A stretch of 64,000 nucleotides of DNA from Roseiarcus sp963776665 (GCA_963776665.1 CAVZNQ010000036.1:1-64000), one strand, 5' to 3'. Positions 26,131-35,656 are shown, numbered from the stretch's first letter. Made by a program: numbers and translations. The notes: generated by a model not told the origin, from the letters alone.

Positions 26131-27282
26131 TCAATCCCGGAGCGACTGCTCGCGGATCGCGTCGGCGAGCAGATTAAGACCGAGCACGAATGACATCATC
26201 GCCAGCGCCGGCGGCAGGGCGGGATGAACGTAAATGCGCATGAAGCGGCTCGATTCCTTGATCATCGTGCCCCAGTCCGGGCTCTCGGGCGTCATGCCGA
26301 GGCCGAAATAGCCGAGCGCGCCGAGCAGGATGGTGGTGTAGCCGATGCGCAGGCACGCGTCGACGATGAGCGGCCCCCGCGCGTTGGGCAGGATTTCCCA
26401 CAACATCACGTACCAAGGGCTTTCGCCGCGCGTCTGAGCGGCAAACACATATTCGCGCGTCTTGATGTCCATGGTCAGGCTGCGCACGATGCGAAAGATG
26501 CCCGGTCCGGAAGCGAGCGCGACTGCGATGAAGATGTTGAGCGTGCTCGGGCTGACCTCGATCAGCTTGAACGGGTCGGCGTTGAAGACGAAAGTCGCGA
26601 AAAGCCACCCGCCGGCGAGCAGGGTCAACGCCAGCCTGATCATGAGCGCGCCCGGCCGGGCGCGGTAGCCGGCGACGAAGAATACGCCGCACAACAGAAT
26701 CGGAAAGGCGAAAAAGATCCCCGCCAGCGCGTACGGGATCGGCGTCTCCAGGATGCCCGGCGAGACCAGGAGGTAGAAGAGCAGGATGATCGGGAAGGAC
26801 AGCACCAGATTGGCCAGAAAAGACAGGAACGCGTCAACGCGGCCCCCGAAGTAGCCGGCCGGCAGGCCGAGGCCAATGCCGATCGAGAGCGCCAGAAAGG
26901 TCGCCAGCGGGGCGATGACGAGCACGATTCGCGCGCCGGCGATCACCCTGCTGAATACGTCGCGCGCGAGCTTGTCGCCGCCGAACAGGTAGGGCAGGCC
27001 GGAGTGCGGATCGATTGCGCCCGGCGCCGCGTCCTTGAGTTCCGCGACTTGTGCGAGCGGATCGAAGAGCGCGATCTGATTGGCGAATATCGCCGCGAAC
27101 AGCCAGAAGCCGACAAGAATGAGTCCGGCGAGGCCGGTTCCGCTCGAAACCACGTGGCCATAGAGACCAAGCCGGCGGCGAAAGACGAAGCTCAATGTGA
27201 GCAGAACCGCGAGGCTCGCCCAGACGGGAATGAGCTGCGCGAGGGTCTTGAGAACGATCTCGCCGGGACTCAGGAACTGCAA
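26131..27282 (-). CDS. Dipeptide ABC transporter permease, DppC/OppC type
   Basis: Inner-membrane permease of 383 residues with several hydrophobic segments (for example AVLLTLSFVFRRRLG, LILVGFWLFAAIFAN, LATFLALSIGIGLGLPAGYF) and the DppC-type cytoplasmic EAA loop YVFAAQTRGESPWYVMLWEILPNARGP. The domain LPYLFGGDKLARDVFSRVIAGARI at residues about 90-115 is typical of OppC. The insert between helices (residues 160-250, IPYALAGIFFAFPILLCG) makes it longer than the usual 300. It overlaps neither neighbour but is spaced 10 bases from the DppB gene and 11 from the ATPase. Confidence 0.9.
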   Translation of the reverse strand: MQFLSPGEIVLKTLAQLIPVWASLAVLLTLSFVFRRRLGLYGHVVSSGTGLAGLILVGFWLFAAIFANQIALFDPLAQVAELKDAAPGAIDPHSGLPYLFGGDKLARDVFSRVIAGARIVLVIAPLATFLALSIGIGLGLPAGYFGGRVDAFLSFLANLVLSFPIILLFYLLVSPGILETPIPYALAGIFFAFPILLCGVFFVAGYRARPGALMIRLALTLLAGGWLFATFVFNADPFKLIEVSPSTLNIFIAVALASGPGIFRIVRSLTMDIKTREYVFAAQTRGESPWYVMLWEILPNARGPLIVDACLRIGYTTILLGALGYFGLGMTPESPDWGTMIKESSRFMRIYVHPALPPALAMMSFVLGLNLLADAIREQSLRD

Positions 27283-27292
27283 GCACGCCCCT

Positions 27293-28330
27293 CTAGTGCA
27301 CGCGGATGCGGGGATTGAGCCAGGCGTAACCGACGTCGGAGATGAGTTGTGTGACTAGAACTAGCGTCACCGAGACAAGCGACCAGGCGAGCAGGAGATC
27401 GATGTCGTTGTTGCCGGCGGCGTCGACCAGAGCCTGGCCCAAGCCCTGGTAGCGGAACATCACCTCGACGATCACCACGCCGGTCAAGAGCCACGGAAAG
27501 AGCAGCATGATGACTGTGAATGGGGCGATCAGCGCGTTGCGCAACGCATGCTTGAGCACGACCGCCGTAAATCCGAGGCCCTTGAGGCGCGCGGTGCGGA
27601 TATATTGCGCGTTCATCACCTCGATCATCGAGGCGCGGGTCATGCGCGCGACATAGCCCATTCCGTAGATCGCGACGGTCGCGACCGGCAGGGCGAAATT
27701 ATAGAAGCTCAGATGACCCTCCGTGGCCGCCGCGGCCGAACCGTTCAGCCAACCGAGCCAGGTCGCGAAGACGATCGAAAGGACGACGCCTGAAACATAT
27801 TCGGGCGTCGAGGTCGTCGCGATCGACAGGATCGAAAGCGAGCGGTCGGTGCGCGAGCCTTCGCGCATGCCCGAGACGACGCCGATCAAGAGCGCGACCG
27901 GGATCATGACGACCATGACCCAGAACATGAGGATGCCGGTTGCCCGGAGGGCCGGCCAGAGCTTGTTGATGACCTTGACCTTGAATTTGGTCGAACAGCC
28001 GAAATCGCCCTGGAGTACGCCGGAGAACGTCCGCGTCTGCGGCTCGTCGCACCAGGAGAACCGCGCACGCGGCGCGCCCTCGGAGGAACCCGCGCCCGGA
28101 TCCTTGGGCCACACCCCGAGCCACATGGCGTAGCGCTCGATGAACGGGCGGCGGTAGCCGTTCTTGACCAGCCAGCTTTCGAGCTCCTCCGATGAGGCGT
28201 GCATCTCGGTCTGGCTGATCGCGAGCTTCTTCAGATTCGGCCCGAGGTTGACGAGATAGAAGACGATCAGCGTCAGGCACAGCATCGTGAGCAGGATGAC
28301 GCCGAGCCGACGCGCCAGAAAGAGCAGCAT
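27293..28330 (-). CDS. Dipeptide ABC transporter permease, DppB/OppB type
   Basis: Inner-membrane permease of 345 residues. N-terminal helix LFLARRLGVILLTMLCLTLIVFYLVNLGP and the EAA loop YIRTARLKGLGFTAVVLKHALRNALIAP are characteristic of DppB, as is the C-terminal VEVMFRYQGLGQALVDAAGN. A long periplasmic insertion (residues about 40-130) with FIERYAMWLGVWPKDPG and FSGVLQGDFGCSTKF separates the first two helices. It sits between the substrate-binding protein and the DppC gene as second gene of the transporter operon. Confidence 0.9.
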   Translation of the reverse strand: MLLFLARRLGVILLTMLCLTLIVFYLVNLGPNLKKLAISQTEMHASSEELESWLVKNGYRRPFIERYAMWLGVWPKDPGAGSSEGAPRARFSWCDEPQTRTFSGVLQGDFGCSTKFKVKVINKLWPALRATGILMFWVMVVMIPVALLIGVVSGMREGSRTDRSLSILSIATTSTPEYVSGVVLSIVFATWLGWLNGSAAAATEGHLSFYNFALPVATVAIYGMGYVARMTRASMIEVMNAQYIRTARLKGLGFTAVVLKHALRNALIAPFTVIMLLFPWLLTGVVIVEVMFRYQGLGQALVDAAGNNDIDLLLAWSLVSVTLVLVTQLISDVGYAWLNPRIRVH

Positions 28331-28413
28331 CGCTCACCCCGCAGCGATGGCGCCCCAACATGGCGGCCGGGTCTCGACGACCCGGCCGGCGGCGCTTTTC
28401 AGCAAGCCTCTTC

Positions 28414-30063
28414 TCACGTGTCGAGCCAGGTGTCTTCGAAATAGACCTCGTAGAGCGGGTGCATCCCGAAGTTCTTCACCTGAGGCGTGCGATGGTTCGA
28501 GAGCGTGACCCAGTACGGCTGGATGATGATGCCCGAGTCCTGAAGGATCTGCTCGAGCTCCTTCATCATCGCCTTGCGGTCCTTCGGGTCGGGAATGGCG
28601 AGCGCCTTCTCGAGCTTGGCGTCGAATTCCGGATTGGAATAGGCCGTCTCGTTCCAGGCCTCGCCGGTGCGGTAAGCGAGGGCGAGAACCTGCACGCCGA
28701 GCGGGCGCATGTTCCAGTCGGTGAGCGAAAACGGATATTTCGTCCAGTCGTTCCAGAAAGTCGCGCCTGGAAGAATGGTCCGTTTCACCTTGAAGCCGGC
28801 CTCGCGCAATTGGCCCGCGATCGCGTCGCCGGTGTTCTTGTACCATTCCTCGTCGCTGGTGATGATGTCGTGCTCGAAGTCGATCTGGCCCGCGTCGGTC
28901 ATCAGCTTCTTCGCGCCGGCGATGTCGCGGGATTTCTTCGGCAGCTCGTAGTATTCCGGATGAATCGGCGCGACGTGGTGGTTCTCGCCGACCGTGCCGC
29001 GATTGTCGAAGCCGAGCTTGAGGACGGTGGCGTTGTCGACCGCCATCTGCAGCGCGTTGCGGACCCGCTGGTCGTCGTACGGCTTCTGCTTGACATTGCT
29101 GCGGTTGACGATGGTCGCGGAAGTCTGGACGTCCGAGCGCAGCAAGCCCGCCTTGTCCATGATCGCGACATCGGGGCCGACAGTCTTGAATGTGCAGTCG
29201 AGCTCCTTCGACTCGAAGGCGCTGACCCACGCTGAAACATCGGGCCCGTAATCGATAAGCTCGACGCCGTCGAGATAGACGTCGCCGCCCCACCATTTGC
29301 CGTCCGTCCGCTTCTTGAATGCGGCCTTCTTGCCGACGTCGTGCGACACGAGCTCGAACGGCCCGGTGCCGATCGGATGCTTGACGAGATCCTTCCCCGT
29401 CTCGTCGAAGCTGCGGTGGACGATGAGCCCGGGGTAGTCGGAGACGCCGGGGATGATGGTGATGTCCGGCTTCAACAGCGTCAGTTTGACCGTGTGATCG
29501 TCGACCTTGGTTATTGCTCCGTCGCGCGCCTTCTTGGTGTCCGGGTTGATGAGCGAGCCCATGCGCGAGGCCATCGAATTGCCTTCGACGCTCTTGTCGC
29601 ACCATCGGTTCAGATTGTAGACGACGTCGTCGGCGGTGAACGGATCGCCATTGTTCCAGGTCGCGCCCTTCCGGACGTGAAGGACATATTCGGTCGCGTC
29701 TCCGTTGACGTCCCAGCTCTCGAGCAGCATCGGCTTGAAGGTGAACTCGCGGGTATAGCGCACCAGGGGTTCGAGGAACTGGCGCGCCACGTTGCCCATC
29801 TCCGGCCAGTCGTAGGTGCGCGGGTCCTTCTGATCCTTGATGAACATGCCGCACCGGATCACGCCGCCCTTCTTTGGCGTATCGGCGAACGCAGGCGTCG
29901 GATCCGGGAGGCCGAGCATGCCGTAGGCGGCCGCGGTCGACACTCCGAGGATGCTGGCGAGGGCGAGAAACTCGCGCCGGTCGATCGACCCTTCCTTCGC
30001 GTCCGCGGCCCAAACTTTGAGGCTCTTCCGCGAGAACCCGTTCTTAAGTGTTTTCTTGATCAT
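28414..30063 (-). CDS. Peptide ABC transporter substrate-binding protein (family 5), Tat type
   Basis: Periplasmic binding protein of 549 residues. A Tat-like leader (SIDRREFLALASILGVSTAAAYGM, residues 26-49) is seen after the ATG at 30063, which has AGGGAGAAG upstream. Family-5 hallmarks follow: RKGATWNNGDPFTADDVVYNLNRW near residue 125 and DEWYKNTGDAIAGQL, LPGATFWNDWTKYPFSLTDW near the C-terminus. It is the first gene of the importer operon; the ligand is likely a dipeptide or similar small oligopeptide. The 290-base gap upstream (30064-30353) holds no gene and probably the promoter. Confidence 0.9.
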   Translation of the reverse strand: MIKKTLKNGFSRKSLKVWAADAKEGSIDRREFLALASILGVSTAAAYGMLGLPDPTPAFADTPKKGGVIRCGMFIKDQKDPRTYDWPEMGNVARQFLEPLVRYTREFTFKPMLLESWDVNGDATEYVLHVRKGATWNNGDPFTADDVVYNLNRWCDKSVEGNSMASRMGSLINPDTKKARDGAITKVDDHTVKLTLLKPDITIIPGVSDYPGLIVHRSFDETGKDLVKHPIGTGPFELVSHDVGKKAAFKKRTDGKWWGGDVYLDGVELIDYGPDVSAWVSAFESKELDCTFKTVGPDVAIMDKAGLLRSDVQTSATIVNRSNVKQKPYDDQRVRNALQMAVDNATVLKLGFDNRGTVGENHHVAPIHPEYYELPKKSRDIAGAKKLMTDAGQIDFEHDIITSDEEWYKNTGDAIAGQLREAGFKVKRTILPGATFWNDWTKYPFSLTDWNMRPLGVQVLALAYRTGEAWNETAYSNPEFDAKLEKALAIPDPKDRKAMMKELEQILQDSGIIIQPYWVTLSNHRTPQVKNFGMHPLYEVYFEDTWLDT

Positions 30064-30353
30064 TGTCTTCTCCCTCTGCGTTCTAAACCGCCGCGCCGAT
30101 CCGTCGTCAAAAGTCGACGCCAGCAAGCCGGCTGAGATTGTGGATGGCGACGAAATCCAGAAAAGATCCGGTAAAGCGCGAAGACGCGAACAAACGCGTT
30201 CTGTCGGCGCCGGCCTTCAGTCATGGCATTCTGACCGCATACTAAACACGCCTGTACGTCGCTGCGAGAAACGGTAGCCCGATTGCAAGAATCGCGCAAC
30301 GCCCGGAGCGCGCGCCGCTCGGAGTCGTTGAATATCGCGATGACCGCTTCGCG

Positions 30354-31538
30354 CTAGGCCTCGCCGATGGCTCGGCGGCGTCCGTAGGCGATGCGCATCG
30401 CGTTGGCCAGCGCCCCGCCAAGGGTCGCGCCCCGCCGCGAGCGCAGGTAGTTCTGAAAGTCGTAGATGGTGACTCCCGGGCAGACCTCGAATTCGAAGAA
30501 CGTCGGGCGGCCATCGGCGTCGATGCGAAAGTCGATCGAGAAGAGGTCGCGAAGGCCGACGATCCGGGCAAGATGGGCGCTGAAATCGAGGATGAGCGCC
30601 ACCGCTCGGCGCGAACGTTCGTCGTCCTCGCCGCGCAGATCGATCATGCGCGGGGTGAAGGCGGCCGGGCGCGAGGCGCCGAAGCCGCCGCGTCCGCCCG
30701 CGGTGTCGCGCGCGCCCGACAGGGTCTCGTTGTCCTTCATGGTCAGAAACGCTCCGCCGGCCTCGCTTCGCGCGTCCTTGACGATCCGTTCGACGCCAAG
30801 CTGATCGGCGAATTCCCCGCCAAGATCGATGAAGCTGACGCGGACGTCGTCGCCCTCGACAAAGGGCTGGACCAGCGCCCGGTCGCGATACCGCTCCCAG
30901 ATGAGCCGCGAACGATCATCGGCTTGCGACCGATCGCGGCACAGGCTGTTGGCGAAGATCCCGATCTTGGCCCCAAGCGTATTGGGCTTGACAAACAGCG
31001 GACCGGAGACGCGAGCCCACTCGCCGAGCGCGGCGATTTCTGTGTCCCCCTCCATGAGCTTCGTCGGCGGGACGGGGAGGCCGGCCGCGGAAGCGAGCGC
31101 GAGGCTCGCGAACTTGTCCTGGCAGAGATGCGCGGCAGTCGTGGGGCTGCCGAAGCGCGCGAAGCCCGCAAGGCGAGTTAGGGCGGGAACCGACGAACCG
31201 CGATAGAAGCGCACGCCGTCGGTGAACGCCCATACGATCGTCCTGTCGCGTTGCGGCGCCAATTCGAGCAATCGCTGCGGCGCCTCGTCGAGGGCGACAA
31301 ACTCGGCCGCAATCCCTTCCCGCGCCAGCGCCTGCGCGATCTCGTCGACGAACAGCGGCAGATCGGTCGACTGGGCGAGATAAACCGCAATCTCGGCGGC
31401 GACGTCGGGCGGGTAGCCGAACGCTTCGAGCCGGCGGCGCGCTGAATCCTCGGTCTCGAACGCGATGATCGCCCTTCCAAGCGCCGCCTCGGCGGTTGGG
31501 GCGCTCGCGGCGCGTGTCGTCGAGGATCTCTCGTTCAT
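30354..31538 (-). CDS. ATP-grasp ligase of the D-Ala-D-Ala ligase type
   Basis: Predicted ATP-dependent carboxylate-amine/thiol ligase, 394 residues. The ATP-grasp core is visible: SGPLFVKPNTLGAKIGIF (nucleotide-binding lysine and glycine loop, about residue 180), EGDDVRVSFIDLGGEFADQL, and the metal-binding tail FSIDFRIDADGRPTFFEFEVCPGVTIYDF (Asp and Glu ligands, about 345-372). The N-terminal third resembles the D-Ala-D-Ala ligase pre-ATP-grasp fold (FVDEIAQALAREGIAAEFVALDE). There are no ddl, mur or amino-acid ligase neighbours; it lies upstream of a dipeptide importer and could make or modify a small peptide. It is not standard cell-wall Ddl (no second copy of fts/mur genes nearby). Confidence 0.75.
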   Translation of the reverse strand: MNERSSTTRAASAPTAEAALGRAIIAFETEDSARRRLEAFGYPPDVAAEIAVYLAQSTDLPLFVDEIAQALAREGIAAEFVALDEAPQRLLELAPQRDRTIVWAFTDGVRFYRGSSVPALTRLAGFARFGSPTTAAHLCQDKFASLALASAAGLPVPPTKLMEGDTEIAALGEWARVSGPLFVKPNTLGAKIGIFANSLCRDRSQADDRSRLIWERYRDRALVQPFVEGDDVRVSFIDLGGEFADQLGVERIVKDARSEAGGAFLTMKDNETLSGARDTAGGRGGFGASRPAAFTPRMIDLRGEDDERSRRAVALILDFSAHLARIVGLRDLFSIDFRIDADGRPTFFEFEVCPGVTIYDFQNYLRSRRGATLGGALANAMRIAYGRRRAIGEA

Positions 31539-31724
31539 GCTGCAGTCCGGCCGTTCGGCGCCGGCGCATGGGAGCGATGCCGGCGGGCCCGGCGGAGGAT
31601 AGAGTCGCTGTGGAGTCGCGACAAAGTCGATTATTTAGGCGCCCGAACCTGAATTCCGTGCGCCCGCCGACTGTGATATTGCCCCGCGCACGGAAACGCG
31701 GGTCAAAGCGAGGAGAACCCTGGG

Positions 31725-32832
31725 GTGAAAGTCGACGGACGCACGTATCGCACGATCTGGCTCAACGCCGACGGCTCAAGCGTCGATATCATCGATCAGC
31801 GCTGGCTGCCGCATGAGTTCCGAATCGTGACCCTGCGCAGCGTCGCCGAGGCGGCGACGGCGATCCGCGACATGTGGGTTCGCGGCGCGCCGCTGATCGG
31901 CGCGACTGCGGCCTATGGGCTTGCGCTCGCCATGCGCGAAGACCCGAGCGACGCGGCGCTTGACTCCGCGCGAGACAAGCTGGCGGCGACCCGGCCAACA
32001 GCGATCAACCTGCGCTGGGCCCTCGAGGCGGTGGGCAGAACGTCTCGCGCCGCTTGCCCCCCATACCCGCAGCGACGCCGCCTACGCCGCGGCGGCGCGA
32101 ATCGCCGACGAGGACGTCGAGATCAACCGCACGATCGGACGCAACGGCCTCAAGCTCCTCAAGCGTCTGGCCGAAGGCAAGAAGCCCGGGGAACCGGTCA
32201 ACATTCTCACCCACTGCAACGCGGGCTGGCTGGCGACGGTCGATTATGGCACCGCCACCGCCCCGATCTACCTCGCGATGGAGGAGGGCCTGCCCGTCCA
32301 CGTCTATGTCGATGAGACGCGCCCACGCAATCAGGGCGCTTCGCTCACCGCCTGGGAGCTCGCGCATCACGGAGCGCCTCACACCCTCATCGTCGACAAC
32401 GCCGGCGGCCATCTGATGCAGCACGGCCTCATCGACATGGTGATCGTCGGCTCCGACCGGACGACCGCCAACGGCGACGTCTGCAACAAGATCGGCACTT
32501 ATCTCAAAGCGCTTGCCGCGCGCGACAACGCGGTGCCGTTTTATGTCGCGCTGCCGTCGCCGACCATCGACTGGGCGGTTCGTGACGGGGTGAAGGAAAT
32601 CCCGATCGAGGAGCGCAGCGCGGACGAGGTCAACTTCGTCCAGGGCCGAAGCGACGAGGGCGTAATCACGCGGGTCAGAATCGCGCCCGAGGGCGGACGC
32701 GCCGCCAACCCGGCGTTCGATGTCACGCCGGCGCGCCTGGTGACCGGTCTGATCACCGAGCGCGGCGTCGCCGAAGCGTCGCCCGAAGGGTTGAAGGCGC
32801 TATTCCCCGAGCGCGTCAGGTTCAGAGCGTGA
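31725..32832 (+). CDS. mtnA: Methylthioribose-1-phosphate isomerase, with an apparent one-base insertion
   Basis: Isomerises 5-methylthioribose 1-phosphate to methylthioribulose 1-phosphate in the methionine salvage pathway. N-terminal half: IDQRWLPHEF, RDMWVRGAPLIGATAAYGLALA and RPTAINLRWALEA. C-terminal half in the next frame: NILTHCNAGWLATVDYGTA, YVDETRPRNQGASLTAWELAHHG, MQHGLIDMVIVGSDRTTANGDVCNKIGTY with the catalytic Cys and Asp. Removing one base near 32037 gives 368 residues, the family length. GTG start at 31725 with AGGAGAAC upstream. No other methionine-salvage gene is visible. The frame break is probably a sequencing error. Confidence 0.9.
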
Positions 32833-33079
32833 GGCGCAGGACGAGGATCGTCCCGAGATAGAGAGTCCCGATCGGCGCAAAGAAGACGAAGGCCAGCGGC
32901 CAGAGGGCAGACTCTTGGGCCAGCGCGTAAAGGCGCCATAGCGCGGCGGGGACGGCGAGGAGCAGCGGAATCGCCGCTGCGGCCCGCCACCGTCCCGATA
33001 GCCGACGCAGCGCCAGCGGTTGGAGGACGAAATAGGCCGGCGTCATCATCATGACCAGGAAGCCGATCAGCCCATCCAT
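32822..33079 (-). CDS. Small three-helix membrane protein (85 aa)
   Basis: Hydrophobic protein with three probable transmembrane helices: about residues 4-24 (IGFLVMMMTPAYFVLQPLAL), 32-48 (AAAAIPLLLAVPAALW) and 56-82 (SALWPLAFVFFAPIGTLYLGTILVL). Only short polar loops connect them. ATG at 33079, with AAGGACTGGG upstream. It overlaps the mtnA stop codon region by eleven bases on the opposite strand and is divergent from the CoA transferase gene. Function unknown. Confidence 0.65.
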   Translation of the reverse strand: MDGLIGFLVMMMTPAYFVLQPLALRRLSGRWRAAAAIPLLLAVPAALWRLYALAQESALWPLAFVFFAPIGTLYLGTILVLRLTL

Positions 33080-33240
33080 TTTCCCAGTCCTTCGCTTTTC
33101 CCCGGGTGACTGAGCTTGTATTGAATCCGCGCTCGCATGAGCCAGCCGGACGTCGAGCGGAGGGTTTGGCCCACTTCCTCCAGACCAGAACGGGCTCTAT
33201 AGACTGAGTCCCTCCGTAACCTTTCCGCCAGGCTCCCCCC

Positions 33241-34269
33241 ATGCTGCGTCCGCTTGCCGGACTGAAGGTGATCGAGTTCGAAGGCATCGGTCCGGGCCCG
33301 CTGGCCGGCCGCATGCTCGCGGATCTCGGCGCCGAGGTTGTCGCCGTCGTTCGCCCCGACAGGGCGGCCCTCGGCGATCCAGACGGTCCGCTTTCCGACC
33401 GGCCCCTTCGGCGCGGCAAGCAAATCGTCGCGCTCGATCTCAAGCGAGCGGAAGCGGTCGAGAAGGCGCTGGGTCTAATCGAGACGGCTGACGCGCTGAT
33501 CGAGGGCAATCGGCCGGGGGTGATGGAGCGTCTCGGCCTCGGCCCCGTCGACTGCGCTGGCCGCAATCCGCGGCTCGTCTACGGCCGCATGACCGGCTGG
33601 GGCCAGGACGGGCCGCTTGCTCAGGCCGCGGCGCACGATCTGAACTATCTGGCCCTCAGCGGCGCGCTGTCGCTCGCCGTCCGTCCGGGTGAGGCGCCCA
33701 TCCCGCCGCCGACGGTCATCGGCGACGGCGGCGGCGCGCTCGGCCTTGCGTTTGGAGTCATGAGCGCAGTTTTCGCCGCGGGGCGGAGCGGCAAGGGGTG
33801 CGTCATCGACTGTTCCATCGTCGATATCGTGGCGGGTCTCAGCGGCATTGCGCTATCGGCGCGCGCTTCCGGGCTCATCGACGCGTCCGGCCCCAGCATG
33901 TTCCACGACTCGCCCTTCTACGACGTCTACGCCTGCGCCGATGGCCGCTACGTGACCGTTGGGGCGCTCGAGCCGAAATTCTATACGGTTCTGCTCGAAA
34001 AGCTCGGCCTTGCGGACGTCGATCCGAAAGCGCAATACGACAAGACCGCCTGGCCGGCGCTGAAGGCGCGGTTCCGCGCGCTCTTCCTCGGCCGCCCGAG
34101 CGCGCACTGGCGCACGCTGCTCGAGGGGAGCGAGGCGTGCTTCGCCCCGGTGCTGAGCCTCGCCGAGGCCGCAGCCCATCCGCACAATGCGGCGCGCGGC
34201 GTCTACCGGGTCGACGCGAGCGGCCAGCTCGACTCCGCCGGCGCGCCGCGCTTCTTTCCGCTCCGCTGA
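33241..34269 (+). CDS. CaiB/BaiF CoA-transferase family, alpha-methylacyl-CoA racemase-like
   Basis: Family III CoA-transferase fold protein, 342 residues. N-terminal GLKVIEFEGIGPGPLAGRMLADLGAEVVAVVRP and RGKQIVALDLK are hallmark motifs. Residues matching the racemase catalytic set can be found: His in AAHDLNYLALSGA (about 127), Asp in VIGDGGGALGLAFG (about 157) and Glu in VGALEPKFY (about 243). This suggests alpha-methylacyl-CoA racemase rather than transfer activity. It would epimerise the 2-methyl centre of branched-chain acyl-CoAs for beta-oxidation. It reads into the MBL hydrolase gene 44 bases downstream. Confidence 0.85.
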   Translation: MLRPLAGLKVIEFEGIGPGPLAGRMLADLGAEVVAVVRPDRAALGDPDGPLSDRPLRRGKQIVALDLKRAEAVEKALGLIETADALIEGNRPGVMERLGLGPVDCAGRNPRLVYGRMTGWGQDGPLAQAAAHDLNYLALSGALSLAVRPGEAPIPPPTVIGDGGGALGLAFGVMSAVFAAGRSGKGCVIDCSIVDIVAGLSGIALSARASGLIDASGPSMFHDSPFYDVYACADGRYVTVGALEPKFYTVLLEKLGLADVDPKAQYDKTAWPALKARFRALFLGRPSAHWRTLLEGSEACFAPVLSLAEAAAHPHNAARGVYRVDASGQLDSAGAPRFFPLR

Positions 34270-34313
34270 GGCGGGTCGAAGCGAACGCAACATTAGAAGG
34301 ACGAAACCGGACG

Positions 34314-35360
34314 ATGTCGAACCGCTCGACGCCAGAGACGATCGTGTTTCCCAATCCCGTTCCTCCGAAGCTCGGGGAAGCGCTCGAGATTCGTCCGGGC
34401 GTCTTGTGGGCGCGATTTTCGCTCCCGTTCCGGCTCGACCATGTCAACGTCTATCTGATCGAGGACGGCGACGGGCTGGCGCTCATCGACGCGGGGATCG
34501 ACAACCCGCCGTCGCGAGCCGCCTGGGAGGCGCTTCTCGCCGGGCCGCTTCGGGGGCGCAGGCTGACGCGGGTCATCGCCACCCATTTCCACCCGGACCA
34601 CGTGGGTCTGGCCGGATGGCTCTGCGAGCGCTTCGGCCTCCAACTGGCGATGAGCGAGACGGAATATCTGATCGCGCTCAACATCCGTCTCGACCCGGAA
34701 GCCCTGAAGTCGGAGCCCTATCGCTCATTCTACCGCTCGCATGGGCTGACCGAAGACAGCACAGAGCTTCTGCTCGGCAACGGATTGCAATATTTGCGAA
34801 TGGTCTCCGCGCCGCCGCGGACCTTTCTGCGCCTGATCGCCGAGGACCGGCTGAAGATCGGCGGGCGCGAGTTCCAGGTGATGACGGGGGCCGGGCATTC
34901 GCCCGAGCAGGTGATGCTCTATTCCGCGGACGACAACCTCATCCTCTGCGGCGATCAGGTGCTGGCGAAGATCTCGCCCAATGTCAGCGTCGAGGCGATG
35001 GATCCGGAGGGCAATCCGCTCGGAGCCTATCTGCGCTCGCTCGCGTCGCTCAAGCAGAAGCTGCCGGAAGACGTGCTGGTCCTGCCCGGGCACAACCTGC
35101 CGTTCGTGGGCTTGCACACGCGCGCCGACGAGCTCATCGCCCACCACGAAGCGCGCTGCATGGCGATCCTTGAGATCTGCAAGCAGGGGCCGCAGACCGT
35201 CGCCGAGCTGGTTCCGGTGATCTTCGGCCGCAGGATCGACGACCCGCACCAACTTGTGTTCGCCTTCAGCGAAGCGCTGGCGCATGTCAACATCCTCGTG
35301 CGCGACGGGCGCCTGCGCATCGCCCCGGCCGCGCAAGGCCTGGCGCTCGAGGCGGCTTGA
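34314..35360 (+). CDS. MBL-fold metallo-hydrolase with C-terminal winged helix
   Basis: Metal-dependent hydrolase of about 348 residues. The metal site THFHPDHVGLAGWL (HxHxDH, residues about 85-98), the second His in TGAGHSPEQVMLYS, Asp in LCGDQVLAKISP and the final His in VLPGHNLPF are all present. The C-terminal 80 residues (RCMAILEICKQGPQTVAELVPVIFG, HVNILVRDGRLR) look like the winged helix of the GLX2/LACTB2-like group. It follows the racemase-like gene on the same strand, which suggests a thioester or acyl-CoA-related substrate; this is inference. ATG at 34314; AAGGACGAAACCGG upstream. Confidence 0.85.
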   Translation: MSNRSTPETIVFPNPVPPKLGEALEIRPGVLWARFSLPFRLDHVNVYLIEDGDGLALIDAGIDNPPSRAAWEALLAGPLRGRRLTRVIATHFHPDHVGLAGWLCERFGLQLAMSETEYLIALNIRLDPEALKSEPYRSFYRSHGLTEDSTELLLGNGLQYLRMVSAPPRTFLRLIAEDRLKIGGREFQVMTGAGHSPEQVMLYSADDNLILCGDQVLAKISPNVSVEAMDPEGNPLGAYLRSLASLKQKLPEDVLVLPGHNLPFVGLHTRADELIAHHEARCMAILEICKQGPQTVAELVPVIFGRRIDDPHQLVFAFSEALAHVNILVRDGRLRIAPAAQGLALEAA

Positions 35361-35437
35361 ACGGCGGGCGATGGCGGAAGCGTTTTTCGGGCCGCGTCCG
35401 CTCGCCCCACCGGAGCGTCGCGAGGTTCGGGCCGCCC

Positions 35438-35656
35438 CTACGCCTCGTTCAGGCCGGCGCCGCTCTCGCCGAGAAACGCGACGCCCTTCGCCGTGAGCCT
35501 GAAGGCCGACCCTGGATGGTCCGCCGTCGGCTGCACGTAGCCTTTGGAGATCAGCAGCTCCAGATCGCGTCTCTGATCGCTGCTAGCCCTGGACTCGTCA
35601 TGCTCTTCGATGGCGCAGAGCAGGGCGATTTGAGAGTTCGTCAGATCGTCGCGCAT
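35438..35656 (-). CDS. Small winged-helix-like hypothetical protein (72 aa)
   Basis: Start MRDDLTNSQ at 35656 has an excellent GGAGGAGG ribosome site eight bases upstream, which decides it over an in-frame upstream ATG. The 72-residue product has a helix-turn-helix-like arrangement: NSQIALLCAIEEHDESRASSDQRRDLELLISKGYVQ, then a possible wing (FRLTAKGVAFLGES). It may be a small DNA-binding regulator; it lies between the MBL gene and putA, separated by 38 bases from the putA stop, on the same strand. Function not established. Confidence 0.55.
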   Translation of the reverse strand: MRDDLTNSQIALLCAIEEHDESRASSDQRRDLELLISKGYVQPTADHPGSAFRLTAKGVAFLGESGAGLNEA

